A stretch of 64,000 bases of DNA, from assembly GCA_937895515.1 (NCBI GenBank), contig CALAYS010000013.1:1-64000 (forward strand), given 5' to 3'. The position numbers were made by a program, and so were the translations under genes. A model generated the notes under the pieces. It was not told the origin of the DNA. It did no database searches and was given only the letters and a program-made list of their open reading frames with translations. The stretch is from an uncultured bacterium (lineage in GTDB: Bacteria; Patescibacteriota; Minisyncoccia; Phycocordibacterales; UBA9973). Of this stretch, positions 51,023 through 59,059 are shown one piece after another. Every line of letters starts with the position of its first letter. Position 1 is the stretch's first letter.

Positions 51023-54000
51023 ATGAGTTCAAAATTTATCCACTTACATACCCATTCACACTATTCCCTGCTTGATGGATTATCTAAAATCCCAGATATT
51101 GTTCGCATAGCTAAAGAAAATGAAATGCCCGCAATTGCACTGACTGACCATGGTAATATGCACGGAGCCATCGAGTTCTATAAAGCATGCAAAAAAGCCG
51201 GTATTAAACCAATCATTGGTTGTGAAGTCTATGTAGCTGAAAGAAGTAGGTTTGATAAAGAACCCGGAATTGATAACAAAAGATACCACCTAATATTGCT
51301 TGCTCGAAACTTAAAAGGCTATAAAAATTTAATAAAAATTGTAACTAAGGCTAACCTTGAAGGTTACTATTATAAACCCCGTGTTGATAGCGACCTTTTG
51401 CGTGAACATGCTGATGGGCTTGTGGCTCTTTCAGCTTGTATGGGTGGTAAACTCTCAAAAGCAATCCTGGCTGGTAATATGGATCGTGCTCGTGAATTAG
51501 TACGTGAGCACCAAGAAATTTTCGGTAAAGAGAACTATTTTATTGAAATCCAAGCCCATGCTCATATAGAAAATGACAAAATCTTGCGCGACAAACTAAA
51601 AGATTTAGCAAAAGAATTTGGTATACCTGCAGTTGCGACTCAGGACTCTCATTACGCTTGTCACGATGACCATGAAGCCCACAAAACTCTTTTAATGATC
51701 AATACTGGCGCTGACGCAAAAGACACTACTAAATTTGAATTTAGCGATGATGATTTTTCTTTAGTTAATGAAGAAAAAGCTAAAGAATATTTTTATGATT
51801 CACACCAAGAAGTTGAAAACACCATGCTGGTTAATGACCGAATTGAAGATTATGAAATCGAGCTTGATGTCCCCCATTTCCCAGAATATATAATTGAAGA
51901 CGGTAAAACTCCGGATGAGAAATTACGGGAATTAGCTTATCTTGGATTCTCTTTTAGAGAATTACAGCAAGATGAAGTCTATCTTAAAAGACTTGAATAC
52001 GAACTAAGCGTTATTAAACAAAAAGGCTACGCTGGGTATTTTTTAGTTGTGGGAGACTTATTAAAATTTGCTCATGAAAATGGAATCCTTACAAATATTC
52101 GAGGTTCTGTTGCGGGGTCACTAACGACTTATTTACTAAAAATTACAAATGTTGACCCCTTGGTATACAAATTACCTTTTGAGCGTTTCTTAAACCCCGA
52201 GCGTCCATCACTGCCGGATATTGATATGGACTATGCTGATAACCGCCGTCTTGAAGTTATAGCCTATGCCAAGCGTAAATATGGTGAAGATAGGGTTGCC
52301 CAAATTGGAACATTTGGAACAATGATGGCCAAAGGATCGGTCCGTGATGTGGCAAGAGCACTAGGTTACCCGTATGCTACAGGAGATAAAATCTCTAGCC
52401 TTATCCCACTGGGGTCCCAAGGATTCCCTATGACAATTGACCATGCAATGGACATTGTCCCAGAATTAAAAGAGCTTTATAAAAAAGATCCAGATACCAA
52501 AAAAATAATTGACCTTGCAAAAAAAATGGAAGGTTGTGTAAGGCATGTATCAGTCCATGCAGCTGGGGTTGTTATTGCGCCGAGTCCACTAACAGACTTT
52601 GTACCTGTACAACTAGATCCCAAAGGTGGTGACATTATCACCCAATATGATATGCATTATGTTGAAGAAGTTGGTCTTCCAAAATTCGACTTTCTTGGGA
52701 TTCGAAACTTATCTATCTTAGCTGACGCTATTAGTTTAGTTAAAACAATCCATAAAGTTGATATTGATATTGATAAAATACCGCTTGATGACCCAAAGAC
52801 TTTTGAAATGCTATCTCGAGGAGAGACTATGGGACTTTTCCAGCTTAATGGATCAGGGATGACATCTTATTTAAAACAACTAAGGCCATCTACAATATTT
52901 GATATTAATGCGATGGTGGCACTTTATCGCCCAGGACCATTGGAAATGATTCCTGAATACATTGCCCGAAAACATGATAATTCAAAAATAAAATATCTTG
53001 ACCCAAGAATGAAAAGTATATTGGACCAATCATTCGGAGTTATCACTTACCAAGACGATGTTATGATGATTTCTATTGAAATGGCTGGATATAGCTGGCT
53101 TGAAGCTGACAAACTGCGTAAAGCCATGGGTAAAAAAATTCCAAAAGAAATGGAAGAGCAAAAAGAGAAATTATTAAGTGGTTTTAAAAAGAATGGTTTA
53201 GCTGATAAAAAAGCCACAGAATTATGGAAGCTTATTGAACCTTTTGCTGCCTATGGATTTAACAAGGCTCATGCCGCCAGCTATGGCCGTGTAGCCTATC
53301 AAACAGCTTATATGAAGGCTAACTACCCTGTTGAATACATGAATGCCATAATGACAGCAGAATCTGGTGATGTTGATAAAATATCTGAAATTATCGAAGA
53401 AGCTAAAAGAATGGGTATTACAGTGCTACCACCCGATGTTAATGCTAGTTTTGGTGGGTTTACAGTAGTTAAAGGTAGTAATTATGAAACAGAGCGCACT
53501 ATTAGATTCGGCCTGTATACTATTAAAAATTTAGGTACTGATATTGCTGATTCTATAATTGCTGAGCGCAGAAATAATGGTGATTATAAAAATTTAGAAG
53601 ATTTCTTAACTAGAACTAATCATAAAAACTTTAACAAAAAGTCTTACGAGGCACTTGTAAAATGTGGAGCCATGGATAGTTTTGGAGAGCGTGGTAAATT
53701 GTTAGCCAATACTGAAACTGTTTTAGAATTTAATAAAAAAATCCACAAAATTGAAGCTCCAGTTGGGCCGTCATTATTTGGTGAAGCTTTTATGAAACAA
53801 AATAGTGGACTTGTTTTAAAAGAAGCAGAACCAATGGCAAAATTTGTTATGCTCCAAAATGAAAAAGACCTACTAGGTTTATATGTTACTGGGCACCCAC
53901 TGGATAATTACCGTGAAAAGATTGAAAAACTTGGTAAATCAATAATTAGTATAAAGGAAGATGGTAAACAAAATGATATTGTAATTTGTGCTGGTATCAT

Positions 54001-54223
54001 AACTGATATTAGAGATGTATATACCAAATCTGGTGACCATATGGCAATTGTCAAAATGGCAGATTTTACAGGAACAATTGAATTAGCAGTATTCCCAAAA
54101 ACCTATAAAGATGTATCTGATATATTGGTCAAGGAAAATTGTATTGCAGTCAAAGGAAAAGTTAACATTAGAAATGATGAAAAATCTATCGCACTTGAGA
54201 GTATAAAAATACTAACTGAATAA
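51023..54223 (+). CDS. dnaE: DNA polymerase III subunit alpha
   Basis: 1066 residues from ATGAGTTCAAAA; six more codons upstream overlap the -10 box. PHP domain (HTHSHYSLLDG at the N-terminus), polymerase palm with the LPDIDMDYAD aspartates and RPGPLEMIPEY, tau-binding/HhH region, and a C-terminal OB domain (about 970-1060). The replicative polymerase of DnaE1 type. A long perfect terminator follows. Confidence 0.95.
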   Translation: MSSKFIHLHTHSHYSLLDGLSKIPDIVRIAKENEMPAIALTDHGNMHGAIEFYKACKKAGIKPIIGCEVYVAERSRFDKEPGIDNKRYHLILLARNLKGYKNLIKIVTKANLEGYYYKPRVDSDLLREHADGLVALSACMGGKLSKAILAGNMDRARELVREHQEIFGKENYFIEIQAHAHIENDKILRDKLKDLAKEFGIPAVATQDSHYACHDDHEAHKTLLMINTGADAKDTTKFEFSDDDFSLVNEEKAKEYFYDSHQEVENTMLVNDRIEDYEIELDVPHFPEYIIEDGKTPDEKLRELAYLGFSFRELQQDEVYLKRLEYELSVIKQKGYAGYFLVVGDLLKFAHENGILTNIRGSVAGSLTTYLLKITNVDPLVYKLPFERFLNPERPSLPDIDMDYADNRRLEVIAYAKRKYGEDRVAQIGTFGTMMAKGSVRDVARALGYPYATGDKISSLIPLGSQGFPMTIDHAMDIVPELKELYKKDPDTKKIIDLAKKMEGCVRHVSVHAAGVVIAPSPLTDFVPVQLDPKGGDIITQYDMHYVEEVGLPKFDFLGIRNLSILADAISLVKTIHKVDIDIDKIPLDDPKTFEMLSRGETMGLFQLNGSGMTSYLKQLRPSTIFDINAMVALYRPGPLEMIPEYIARKHDNSKIKYLDPRMKSILDQSFGVITYQDDVMMISIEMAGYSWLEADKLRKAMGKKIPKEMEEQKEKLLSGFKKNGLADKKATELWKLIEPFAAYGFNKAHAASYGRVAYQTAYMKANYPVEYMNAIMTAESGDVDKISEIIEEAKRMGITVLPPDVNASFGGFTVVKGSNYETERTIRFGLYTIKNLGTDIADSIIAERRNNGDYKNLEDFLTRTNHKNFNKKSYEALVKCGAMDSFGERGKLLANTETVLEFNKKIHKIEAPVGPSLFGEAFMKQNSGLVLKEAEPMAKFVMLQNEKDLLGLYVTGHPLDNYREKIEKLGKSIISIKEDGKQNDIVICAGIITDIRDVYTKSGDHMAIVKMADFTGTIELAVFPKTYKDVSDILVKENCIAVKGKVNIRNDEKSIALESIKILTE

Positions 54224-54224
54224 T

Positions 54225-54265
54225 AAAACAAAAGAGCGCGGCCATAGGCCGCGCTCTTTTGTTTT
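54225..54265. terminator. Long perfect bidirectional terminator
   Basis: 19-bp arms with core GAGCGCGGCC and loop ATA between converging dnaE and the lysozyme-like gene. Confidence 0.85.
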
Positions 54266-54899
54266 ATTTCATAGCAATGTCTTTGTTATCATCAATTTTA
54301 GTATTTTCAATTTTATCCATAATTGCCATTATTTGTTCTGGATAGTCTTTAACCACAGAACGTGGGTTATATGATTCTAAAATACTAACTGTATCTTTAC
54401 CTGCATAATGTTTTGCAGTAGCAGGATTGTTTCCGGTTAGATTCTTAGCGATAGTGTCAAAAGCTTCTTCATATGATTTAAAAGTAATTGTACAACTACC
54501 CCAACCGAACACGTTATGTCTATAATCTAGATTACCTGTTCTTTTCATAGTAATAGGACAAGTAACATTTCCACCCCCAGTTTCCTTTAAAGCAATAGCC
54601 GCCATTATATATGGGTCTAAACCATACTTCTCAGATGCTGTAACCATTTCCATACCATGACCAGCTAACTTCATATTCTTTTTAGCATAGTAGGCATCGA
54701 TTTTAGCAGCCTTCTCTTCACGCAAAGCTTGGGCTTGATCTATTTTATTGTTATCTAGATTACCTATCATTTGCACAATAGGGTTGTTTTCTGATGGCAG
54801 TTTTACATCAATATTTGCGGGGTTAATACTAATAGTACTCGCAAGTATTGTTGGCATAATAACTGCACCAAATAGTGAATGTTTTATTGTTTTATACAT
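54264..54899 (-). CDS. Secreted lysozyme-like (lytic transglycosylase/glucosaminidase) protein
   Basis: 211 residues. Signal peptide (to about 21), a coiled-coil segment (about 50-75), then a lysozyme-like fold: EKYGLDPYIMAAIALKETGGG, where the Glu is the likely catalyst, FGWGSCTITFKSYEEAF and ILESYNPRSV. It probably trims peptidoglycan. The mRNA has a leader of about 115 bases with a terminator hairpin right after the promoter, which suggests attenuation. Confidence 0.72.
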   Translation of the reverse strand: MYKTIKHSLFGAVIMPTILASTISINPANIDVKLPSENNPIVQMIGNLDNNKIDQAQALREEKAAKIDAYYAKKNMKLAGHGMEMVTASEKYGLDPYIMAAIALKETGGGNVTCPITMKRTGNLDYRHNVFGWGSCTITFKSYEEAFDTIAKNLTGNNPATAKHYAGKDTVSILESYNPRSVVKDYPEQIMAIMDKIENTKIDDNKDIAMK

Positions 54900-55050
54900 A
54901 AATGGTAGTTACGCTCCACCAAACGGATCATGTCTGAAATGAACCTATTTACCAAAAATCTTGATGGGACCCTTAGTAAATAAAAAACCGTTACAATACA
55001 TGTACGCGGTTCTACTCATATATACTATCATAAATACCAAATTAAGTCAA
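54900..55050 (-). promoter_or_regulatory. Promoter and attenuator-like leader of the lysozyme-like gene
   Basis: Promoter TTGACT (55045-55050), 17 bases, TAGTAT (55022-55027). About ten bases after the expected start lies a terminator-like hairpin AACCG/CGGTT (54986-55011) with a T run on the minus strand, then about 80 structured bases with a GGTTCAT/ATGATCC pairing. No known riboswitch class is matched. Confidence 0.5.
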
Positions 55051-55081
55051 TAGCTAGAACACGTTTTTTATATTCGTCAAA

Positions 55082-55146
55082 CCATAAAACCCTTATAAAA
55101 TAAGGGTTTTATGGAATAACTATTTGACAATCCTTATAAAATAAGG
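55082..55146. repeat. Two nested A/T palindromes
   Basis: Perfect 15-bp arms CCATAAAACCCTTAT (55082-55114, loop AAA) and a shorter CCTTAT-AAA-ATAAGG (55132-55146). Together they occupy the gap between secA and the lysozyme-like gene; the rest, to 55248, shows a weak secA terminator (GCCT/AGGC) only. Confidence 0.6.
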
Positions 55147-55248
55147 CTAAATATAGACTGAAAAACAAAGGTTTTACGGAAATTTTAAGATTTTTGACAA
55201 ATACAATAAAAATTGCCTAGTTTTCCTATTATAAAAGGCTAAAATGGG

Positions 55249-57552
55249 CTATTTTGCTATGTCAATTGTCTTAATAAGCTCGATTATATTTGACGCGGTA
55301 GCAAACTCAAAATCATGATATAGCCTTAAACCTTCTTTTTTATACTCTACCAAAGGCTCTCTTTGACCATAAGCCCGAAGAGATGTTGATGAACGGGCAT
55401 AATCCATTGATTCCAAATGTTCTTGCCAATGAATATCAATACTGTAGAGCATAATCCGGCGCAGTGTCTCATAAAAGTTTTGCTCACCTACTAGATTCTT
55501 CTTTTCATCAATAGTGTTTAAAATTGACTCATCTACACCATTTGTTAGCATTTCAAGTTCAAGCTTGATTTCATCATGAGACCCAAATAATATAGCTTTT
55601 CTTCTACCATACACACTGGTTCTTTGGGTATTTAGAACATCATCAAATTCCAAGGTTTGCTTTCTTGAATCAAAATGAAATCCTTCTATTCGAGACTGAG
55701 CATTTTCAAGAGTTCTAGAAACCATACTATTTTCTATTGGCATATCTTCTGGAAACTTAAACTTTTCCATTATACCTTTTAGTCTGTCACCTCCGAAGAT
55801 ACGCATTAGATCATCTTCAAGTGAAGCAAAAAACTGTGTTTGACCAGGATCCCCTTGTCTACCTGCACGCCCACGAAGCTGATTATCAATTCTGCGTGCT
55901 TCATGACGCTCGGAACCAATAACAAACAAACCGCCTAGTTCTGTAATTTCTTTATGCGCTTCCGCACTAAAAGGTACACCACCTAATTTAATATCAACTC
56001 CACGCCCAGCCATGTTAGTAGCTACAGTCACAGCTCCACGTTTACCAGCTTCGGCAATTAATTCACCTTCTCTTTCATGGTTTTTTGCATTAAGCGCAAC
56101 ATGCGATACACCTTCGGCTTTAAGATAACTTGAAAGTATTTCATTTTTATCAATTGAGACTGTACCAATAAGCACTGGTTGGCCTGTTTTATGGATTTCT
56201 TTTACACGCTTGGCAATGGCTCTAAATTTTGCAATTTCTGTTTGATAAATTAAATCAGGTAAATCTATTCGATTAATGGTTCTGTGTGTTGGAATAACGA
56301 TAACTCCTAAATTATAAACCTTTCGGAATTCTTCAGCAGAAGTATCGGCAGTTCCGGTCATGCCAGCGACTCTTTCGTAGAAACGGAAATAGTTTTGAAA
56401 TGTAATACTTGCAACTGTTTTGGTTTCTTTTTGGACTAAGACTCGCTCTTTAGCTTCAATAGCTTGATGAAGACCATCGCTCCAACGACGTCCAGGTTGA
56501 AGACGCCCAGTAAAAGTATCTACAATGATTACTTCATTGTCTTTAACTACATAATCTCGGTCTATTAAATAAAGCGCCCGGGCTCTTACAGCATTTTCAA
56601 TATGGTGAACAAATTTAATACCCTTTTCAGTATAAATATTATCTATATTTAAAGCCTTTTCGGTTTTTGTTATTCCAGAATCAGTAAGCGCAATTGAACG
56701 ATGTTTTTCATCAACAGTATAATCAACTTCAGGAGTTAAACTACTTGCGATTTTTGAACAAGTTTTATATAAATCATCAGAATCATTTGTCTCAGATGAA
56801 ATAATAAGCGGGGTCCTGGCTTCATCAATTAAAATAGAGTCAATTTCATCAACAAGAGCATAAACATGTCCACGTTGAGTAACTTGATCAGCACTGTTAG
56901 CTAAATTATCCCGTAAATAATCAAAACCATATTCATTATTTGTTCCATAAGTTATATCAGCAAGGTAGGCTTCTTTTCTAGAAATAGTCCGTAAATTATC
57001 ATAATCAACTTTGTATGATGAAGCTTCATCTTCGTCATTAGTTTTAACAACACTTGGGTCGTAAATATAAGAAACATTTTGACTATTAATAACAGAAAGA
57101 CTAATACCCAACAAAGAAAATACTGGACCCATCCAAGCTCCATCACGACGAGCCAAATAATCATTCGCTGTAACAACATGAACCCCTCGCCCAGTTAATG
57201 CATGTAGATATGCAGGAAGAGTTGCAACTAAAGTTTTACCTTCACCAGTACGCATTTCAGCAATGTTGCCACGGTGAAGCGCGATGCCTCCGATAATTTG
57301 AACATCGTAATGACGCTCGCCTAATACACGCTTGGCGGCTTCACGAACAGTAGCATAAGCAACAGGCAATATTGCATCAAGAGTCTCACCTTTGGCTAAC
57401 CTTTCTCTTAAGAGAATAGTTTGGTTACCTAATTCATTATCGGTAAGTTTACTAATTTCTTCCTCTAAGGAGTTGATCTGTTTAACCAGTGGAGCAACGC
57501 TATTTATAAAGCGATTAGATTCATTTGAAAATATAGATGATAAAAATGACAT
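55249..57552 (-). CDS. secA: Preprotein translocase ATPase
   Basis: 767 residues from ATGTCATTTTTATC, chosen over a start six codons upstream because TATAAT (57559-57564) ends six bases before it. MRTGEGKTLVATLP (Walker A), VDEIDSILIDEARTPL (DEAD), GRAGRQGDPG (helicase VI). The C-terminal zinc-binding tail is missing, common in reduced genomes. It drives Sec export of the many signal-peptide proteins here. Confidence 0.95.
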   Translation of the reverse strand: MSFLSSIFSNESNRFINSVAPLVKQINSLEEEISKLTDNELGNQTILLRERLAKGETLDAILPVAYATVREAAKRVLGERHYDVQIIGGIALHRGNIAEMRTGEGKTLVATLPAYLHALTGRGVHVVTANDYLARRDGAWMGPVFSLLGISLSVINSQNVSYIYDPSVVKTNDEDEASSYKVDYDNLRTISRKEAYLADITYGTNNEYGFDYLRDNLANSADQVTQRGHVYALVDEIDSILIDEARTPLIISSETNDSDDLYKTCSKIASSLTPEVDYTVDEKHRSIALTDSGITKTEKALNIDNIYTEKGIKFVHHIENAVRARALYLIDRDYVVKDNEVIIVDTFTGRLQPGRRWSDGLHQAIEAKERVLVQKETKTVASITFQNYFRFYERVAGMTGTADTSAEEFRKVYNLGVIVIPTHRTINRIDLPDLIYQTEIAKFRAIAKRVKEIHKTGQPVLIGTVSIDKNEILSSYLKAEGVSHVALNAKNHEREGELIAEAGKRGAVTVATNMAGRGVDIKLGGVPFSAEAHKEITELGGLFVIGSERHEARRIDNQLRGRAGRQGDPGQTQFFASLEDDLMRIFGGDRLKGIMEKFKFPEDMPIENSMVSRTLENAQSRIEGFHFDSRKQTLEFDDVLNTQRTSVYGRRKAILFGSHDEIKLELEMLTNGVDESILNTIDEKKNLVGEQNFYETLRRIMLYSIDIHWQEHLESMDYARSSTSLRAYGQREPLVEYKKEGLRLYHDFEFATASNIIELIKTIDIAK

Positions 57553-57558
57553 AAAAAT

Positions 57559-57564
57559 ATTATA
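57559..57564 (-). promoter_or_regulatory. -10 box, leaderless layout, for secA
   Basis: TGCTATAAT, six bases, ATG at 57552. Confidence 0.6.
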
Positions 57565-57612
57565 GCACAAAAAGTATTAAAAATCTAACTCTATTTTTAT
57601 CACATAAAAATC

Positions 57613-57642
57613 AAAAAATCCTCCGATAGAGAGAGGATTTTT
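57613..57642. terminator. Terminator after the histone-like gene
   Basis: AAAAATCCTC/GAGGATTTTT with a 10-base loop. Confidence 0.7.
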
Positions 57643-57659
57643 ATGATAGAAAAGAAATA

Positions 57660-57809
57660 TTATTTCTTTTTCTTTGCAGCTGTTTTCTTTTTTGGAGCTG
57701 CTTTTTTAACAGCTTTTTTTACAGTCTTTTTAACTGCTTTTTTAACTGTTTTCTTTGCAGCTGGTTTCTTTGCAGCTGTTTTTTTAGCTGCTGGTTTTTT
57801 TGCTGGCAT
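57660..57809 (-). CDS. Lys/Ala-rich histone H1-like peptide
   Basis: 49 residues, almost only Lys, Ala, Thr, Pro and Val in KKPAAKK/KKTVKKAV repeats. This is the composition of histone H1-like DNA-binding tails (Hc1, AlgP types). It probably binds DNA or RNA non-specifically. Its low complexity makes the frame sure only because it runs unbroken from ATG to TAA with codon-level repeats. Confidence 0.65.
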   Translation of the reverse strand: MPAKKPAAKKTAAKKPAAKKTVKKAVKKTVKKAVKKAAPKKKTAAKKKK

Positions 57810-57949
57810 AATAGTTTCGTAAAGTAATTCTACTAACGTGATTTTTTACGGGCTCGACCATTAATTTTAAAAAAATAATTTGCGTCCGCATCACTATATA
57901 TATTTTCGCGCAAAAAAAAATTATCTGCAAGTAAAATATATACTTACCT

Positions 57950-57960
57950 GTGGATAACTT
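57950..57960 (-). other. Single DnaA-box-like site
   Basis: TTATCCACA on the minus strand within a 235-base AT-rich gap (57810-58044). Only one perfect copy is visible, so an origin is not supported. Confidence 0.3.
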
Positions 57961-58032
57961 ACATAATAAAAAAAGTATATTGTACTTATATACTAGGATA
58001 CGAGTACATAGCTAAATAATTAGAGCTTATGT

Positions 58033-58038
58033 TATAAT
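58033..58038 (+). promoter_or_regulatory. -10 box, leaderless layout, for the DUF192 gene
   Basis: TGTTATAAT, six bases, ATG at 58045. Confidence 0.6.
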
Positions 58039-58044
58039 GAATTT

Positions 58045-58470
58045 ATGAAAAAAAAGATAATTTTAATAATAATTTTAGTATTAATATTAATAAGTATTGT
58101 TTTTTTATTTAATCATGATAAAAAAATAATTACACCAAATAAAAATTTTTCTGTATTAATAGCTGATACCGAGCAAAGTCGACAATTGGGTTTATCTAAC
58201 ACAAATTCATTAGATAAAAATAGTGTAAAGTTATTTATTTTTGATAAACCAGACTATTATGGATTCTGGATGAAAGATATGCTCTACCCAATCGACATTG
58301 TATTTTTAGATACTAACATGCAAGTTATTTCATATATTGATAATGCTGATCCAGCATCATATCCCGAAACATTTTACCCAGAGAGACCAGCATTATATGT
58401 AATAGAAATGAACACTGGGGAAAGAAAAATCTCAGGACTAGACAAAAATACAAAAGTATATTATAAATAA
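58045..58470 (+). CDS. DUF192 membrane-anchored protein
   Basis: 141 residues. An N-terminal helix (about 4-23), then the DUF192 core: LIADTEQSRQLGLSN, FIFDKPDYYGFWMKDMLYPIDIVFLD and YVIEMNTG. Secreted or anchored outside; family function unknown. RNase P RNA follows 3 bases after its stop. Confidence 0.83.
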   Translation: MKKKIILIIILVLILISIVFLFNHDKKIITPNKNFSVLIADTEQSRQLGLSNTNSLDKNSVKLFIFDKPDYYGFWMKDMLYPIDIVFLDTNMQVISYIDNADPASYPETFYPERPALYVIEMNTGERKISGLDKNTKVYYK

Positions 58471-58473
58471 ATA

Positions 58474-58811
58474 GTGTATTTGGATAACTGCGCGATCCGC
58501 CAACTGGCGGAAGTGAGGAAAGTCCGGACGTATATCCCAAAAGCAATTGAGGGAAAAGGTAGTGGGTAATACCCATCGTGCGCAAGCATAGAGGTGCGAG
58601 CAGAGACGCCCTAGTAGAAATACAAAGGCATCCGCAAGGATGAGTCCCAATGGTAACATTGGGAGTGAAACGGCTAAATCCTTACCCGTACGCAAGATCG
58701 TACTCTGATGTTGTCATCAGAGAGTATCGCAAAGATTTTTATAGCAATATAAAAGCAAGATTAATAGTTGTCACCAATTTATTGGTACAGAATCCGGCTT
58801 ATAAAATACAT
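58474..58811 (+). ncRNA. rnpB: RNase P RNA
   Basis: About 338 nt. P1 pairs GTGTATTT (58474-58481) with AAATACAT (58804-58811). The conserved core GAGGAAAGTCCGGAC and the 3' block ACAGAATCCGGCTTA form P4 and its partner; GAAACGGCTAAATCC is also present. P3, normally variable, is here exactly the REP-like palindrome TCCGCCAACTGGCGGA (58496-58511). It processes tRNA 5' ends with the RnpA protein. Confidence 0.92.
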
Positions 58812-58818
58812 ACATACT

Positions 58819-58852
58819 AAAAGACCTGCTTAAACGCAGGTCTTTTGTTTTA
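58819..58852 (+). terminator. rnpB terminator
   Basis: AAAAGACCTGC-TTAAAC-GCAGGTCTTTT then TGTTTT. Confidence 0.85.
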
Positions 58853-58919
58853 CTTGATTATTTACCCATTCTTACATATACTATACACAGGTATATACCT
58901 GTGTGCTTTTAGTTTGTAT

Positions 58920-58985
58920 GTCGCCTGCTGGCGGCTGAACTCACATAGGCATTTGTGTTGGGGTCCTCACCCGCTAGCAGACGGT
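58920..58985. repeat. REP-like GC-rich inverted repeat
   Basis: CTGCTGGCGGCTGA near the left pairs with TCACCCGCTAGCAG near the right. GC-rich against an AT-rich gap; no coding potential seen. A small mobile-repeat remnant is likely. Confidence 0.5.
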
Positions 58986-58989
58986 ATAT

Positions 58990-59027
58990 AAAACAATAAA
59001 ACTCCCATATGGGAGTTTTATTGTTTT
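58990..59027. terminator. Perfect bidirectional terminator
   Basis: 38-base perfect palindrome with centre CTCCCATATGGGAG and A/T arms. Confidence 0.85.
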
Positions 59028-59059
59028 AAGTAAAATAAAAAGTATTTTTTATAAATTTT

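Noticed and set aside
54900..54990. Known c-di-AMP (ydaO) or c-di-GMP riboswitch
   Set aside because: Only a GGGTCCCA fragment recalls the consensus; the conserved remainder is absent.
57660..57809. Low-complexity T/C-rich tract as a non-coding repeat
   Set aside because: The reverse strand is an unbroken Lys/Ala frame from ATG to TAA with codon-level variation, so it is coding.
57810..58044. Replication origin
   Set aside because: Only one perfect DnaA box; no cluster of boxes, no dnaA or dnaN nearby.
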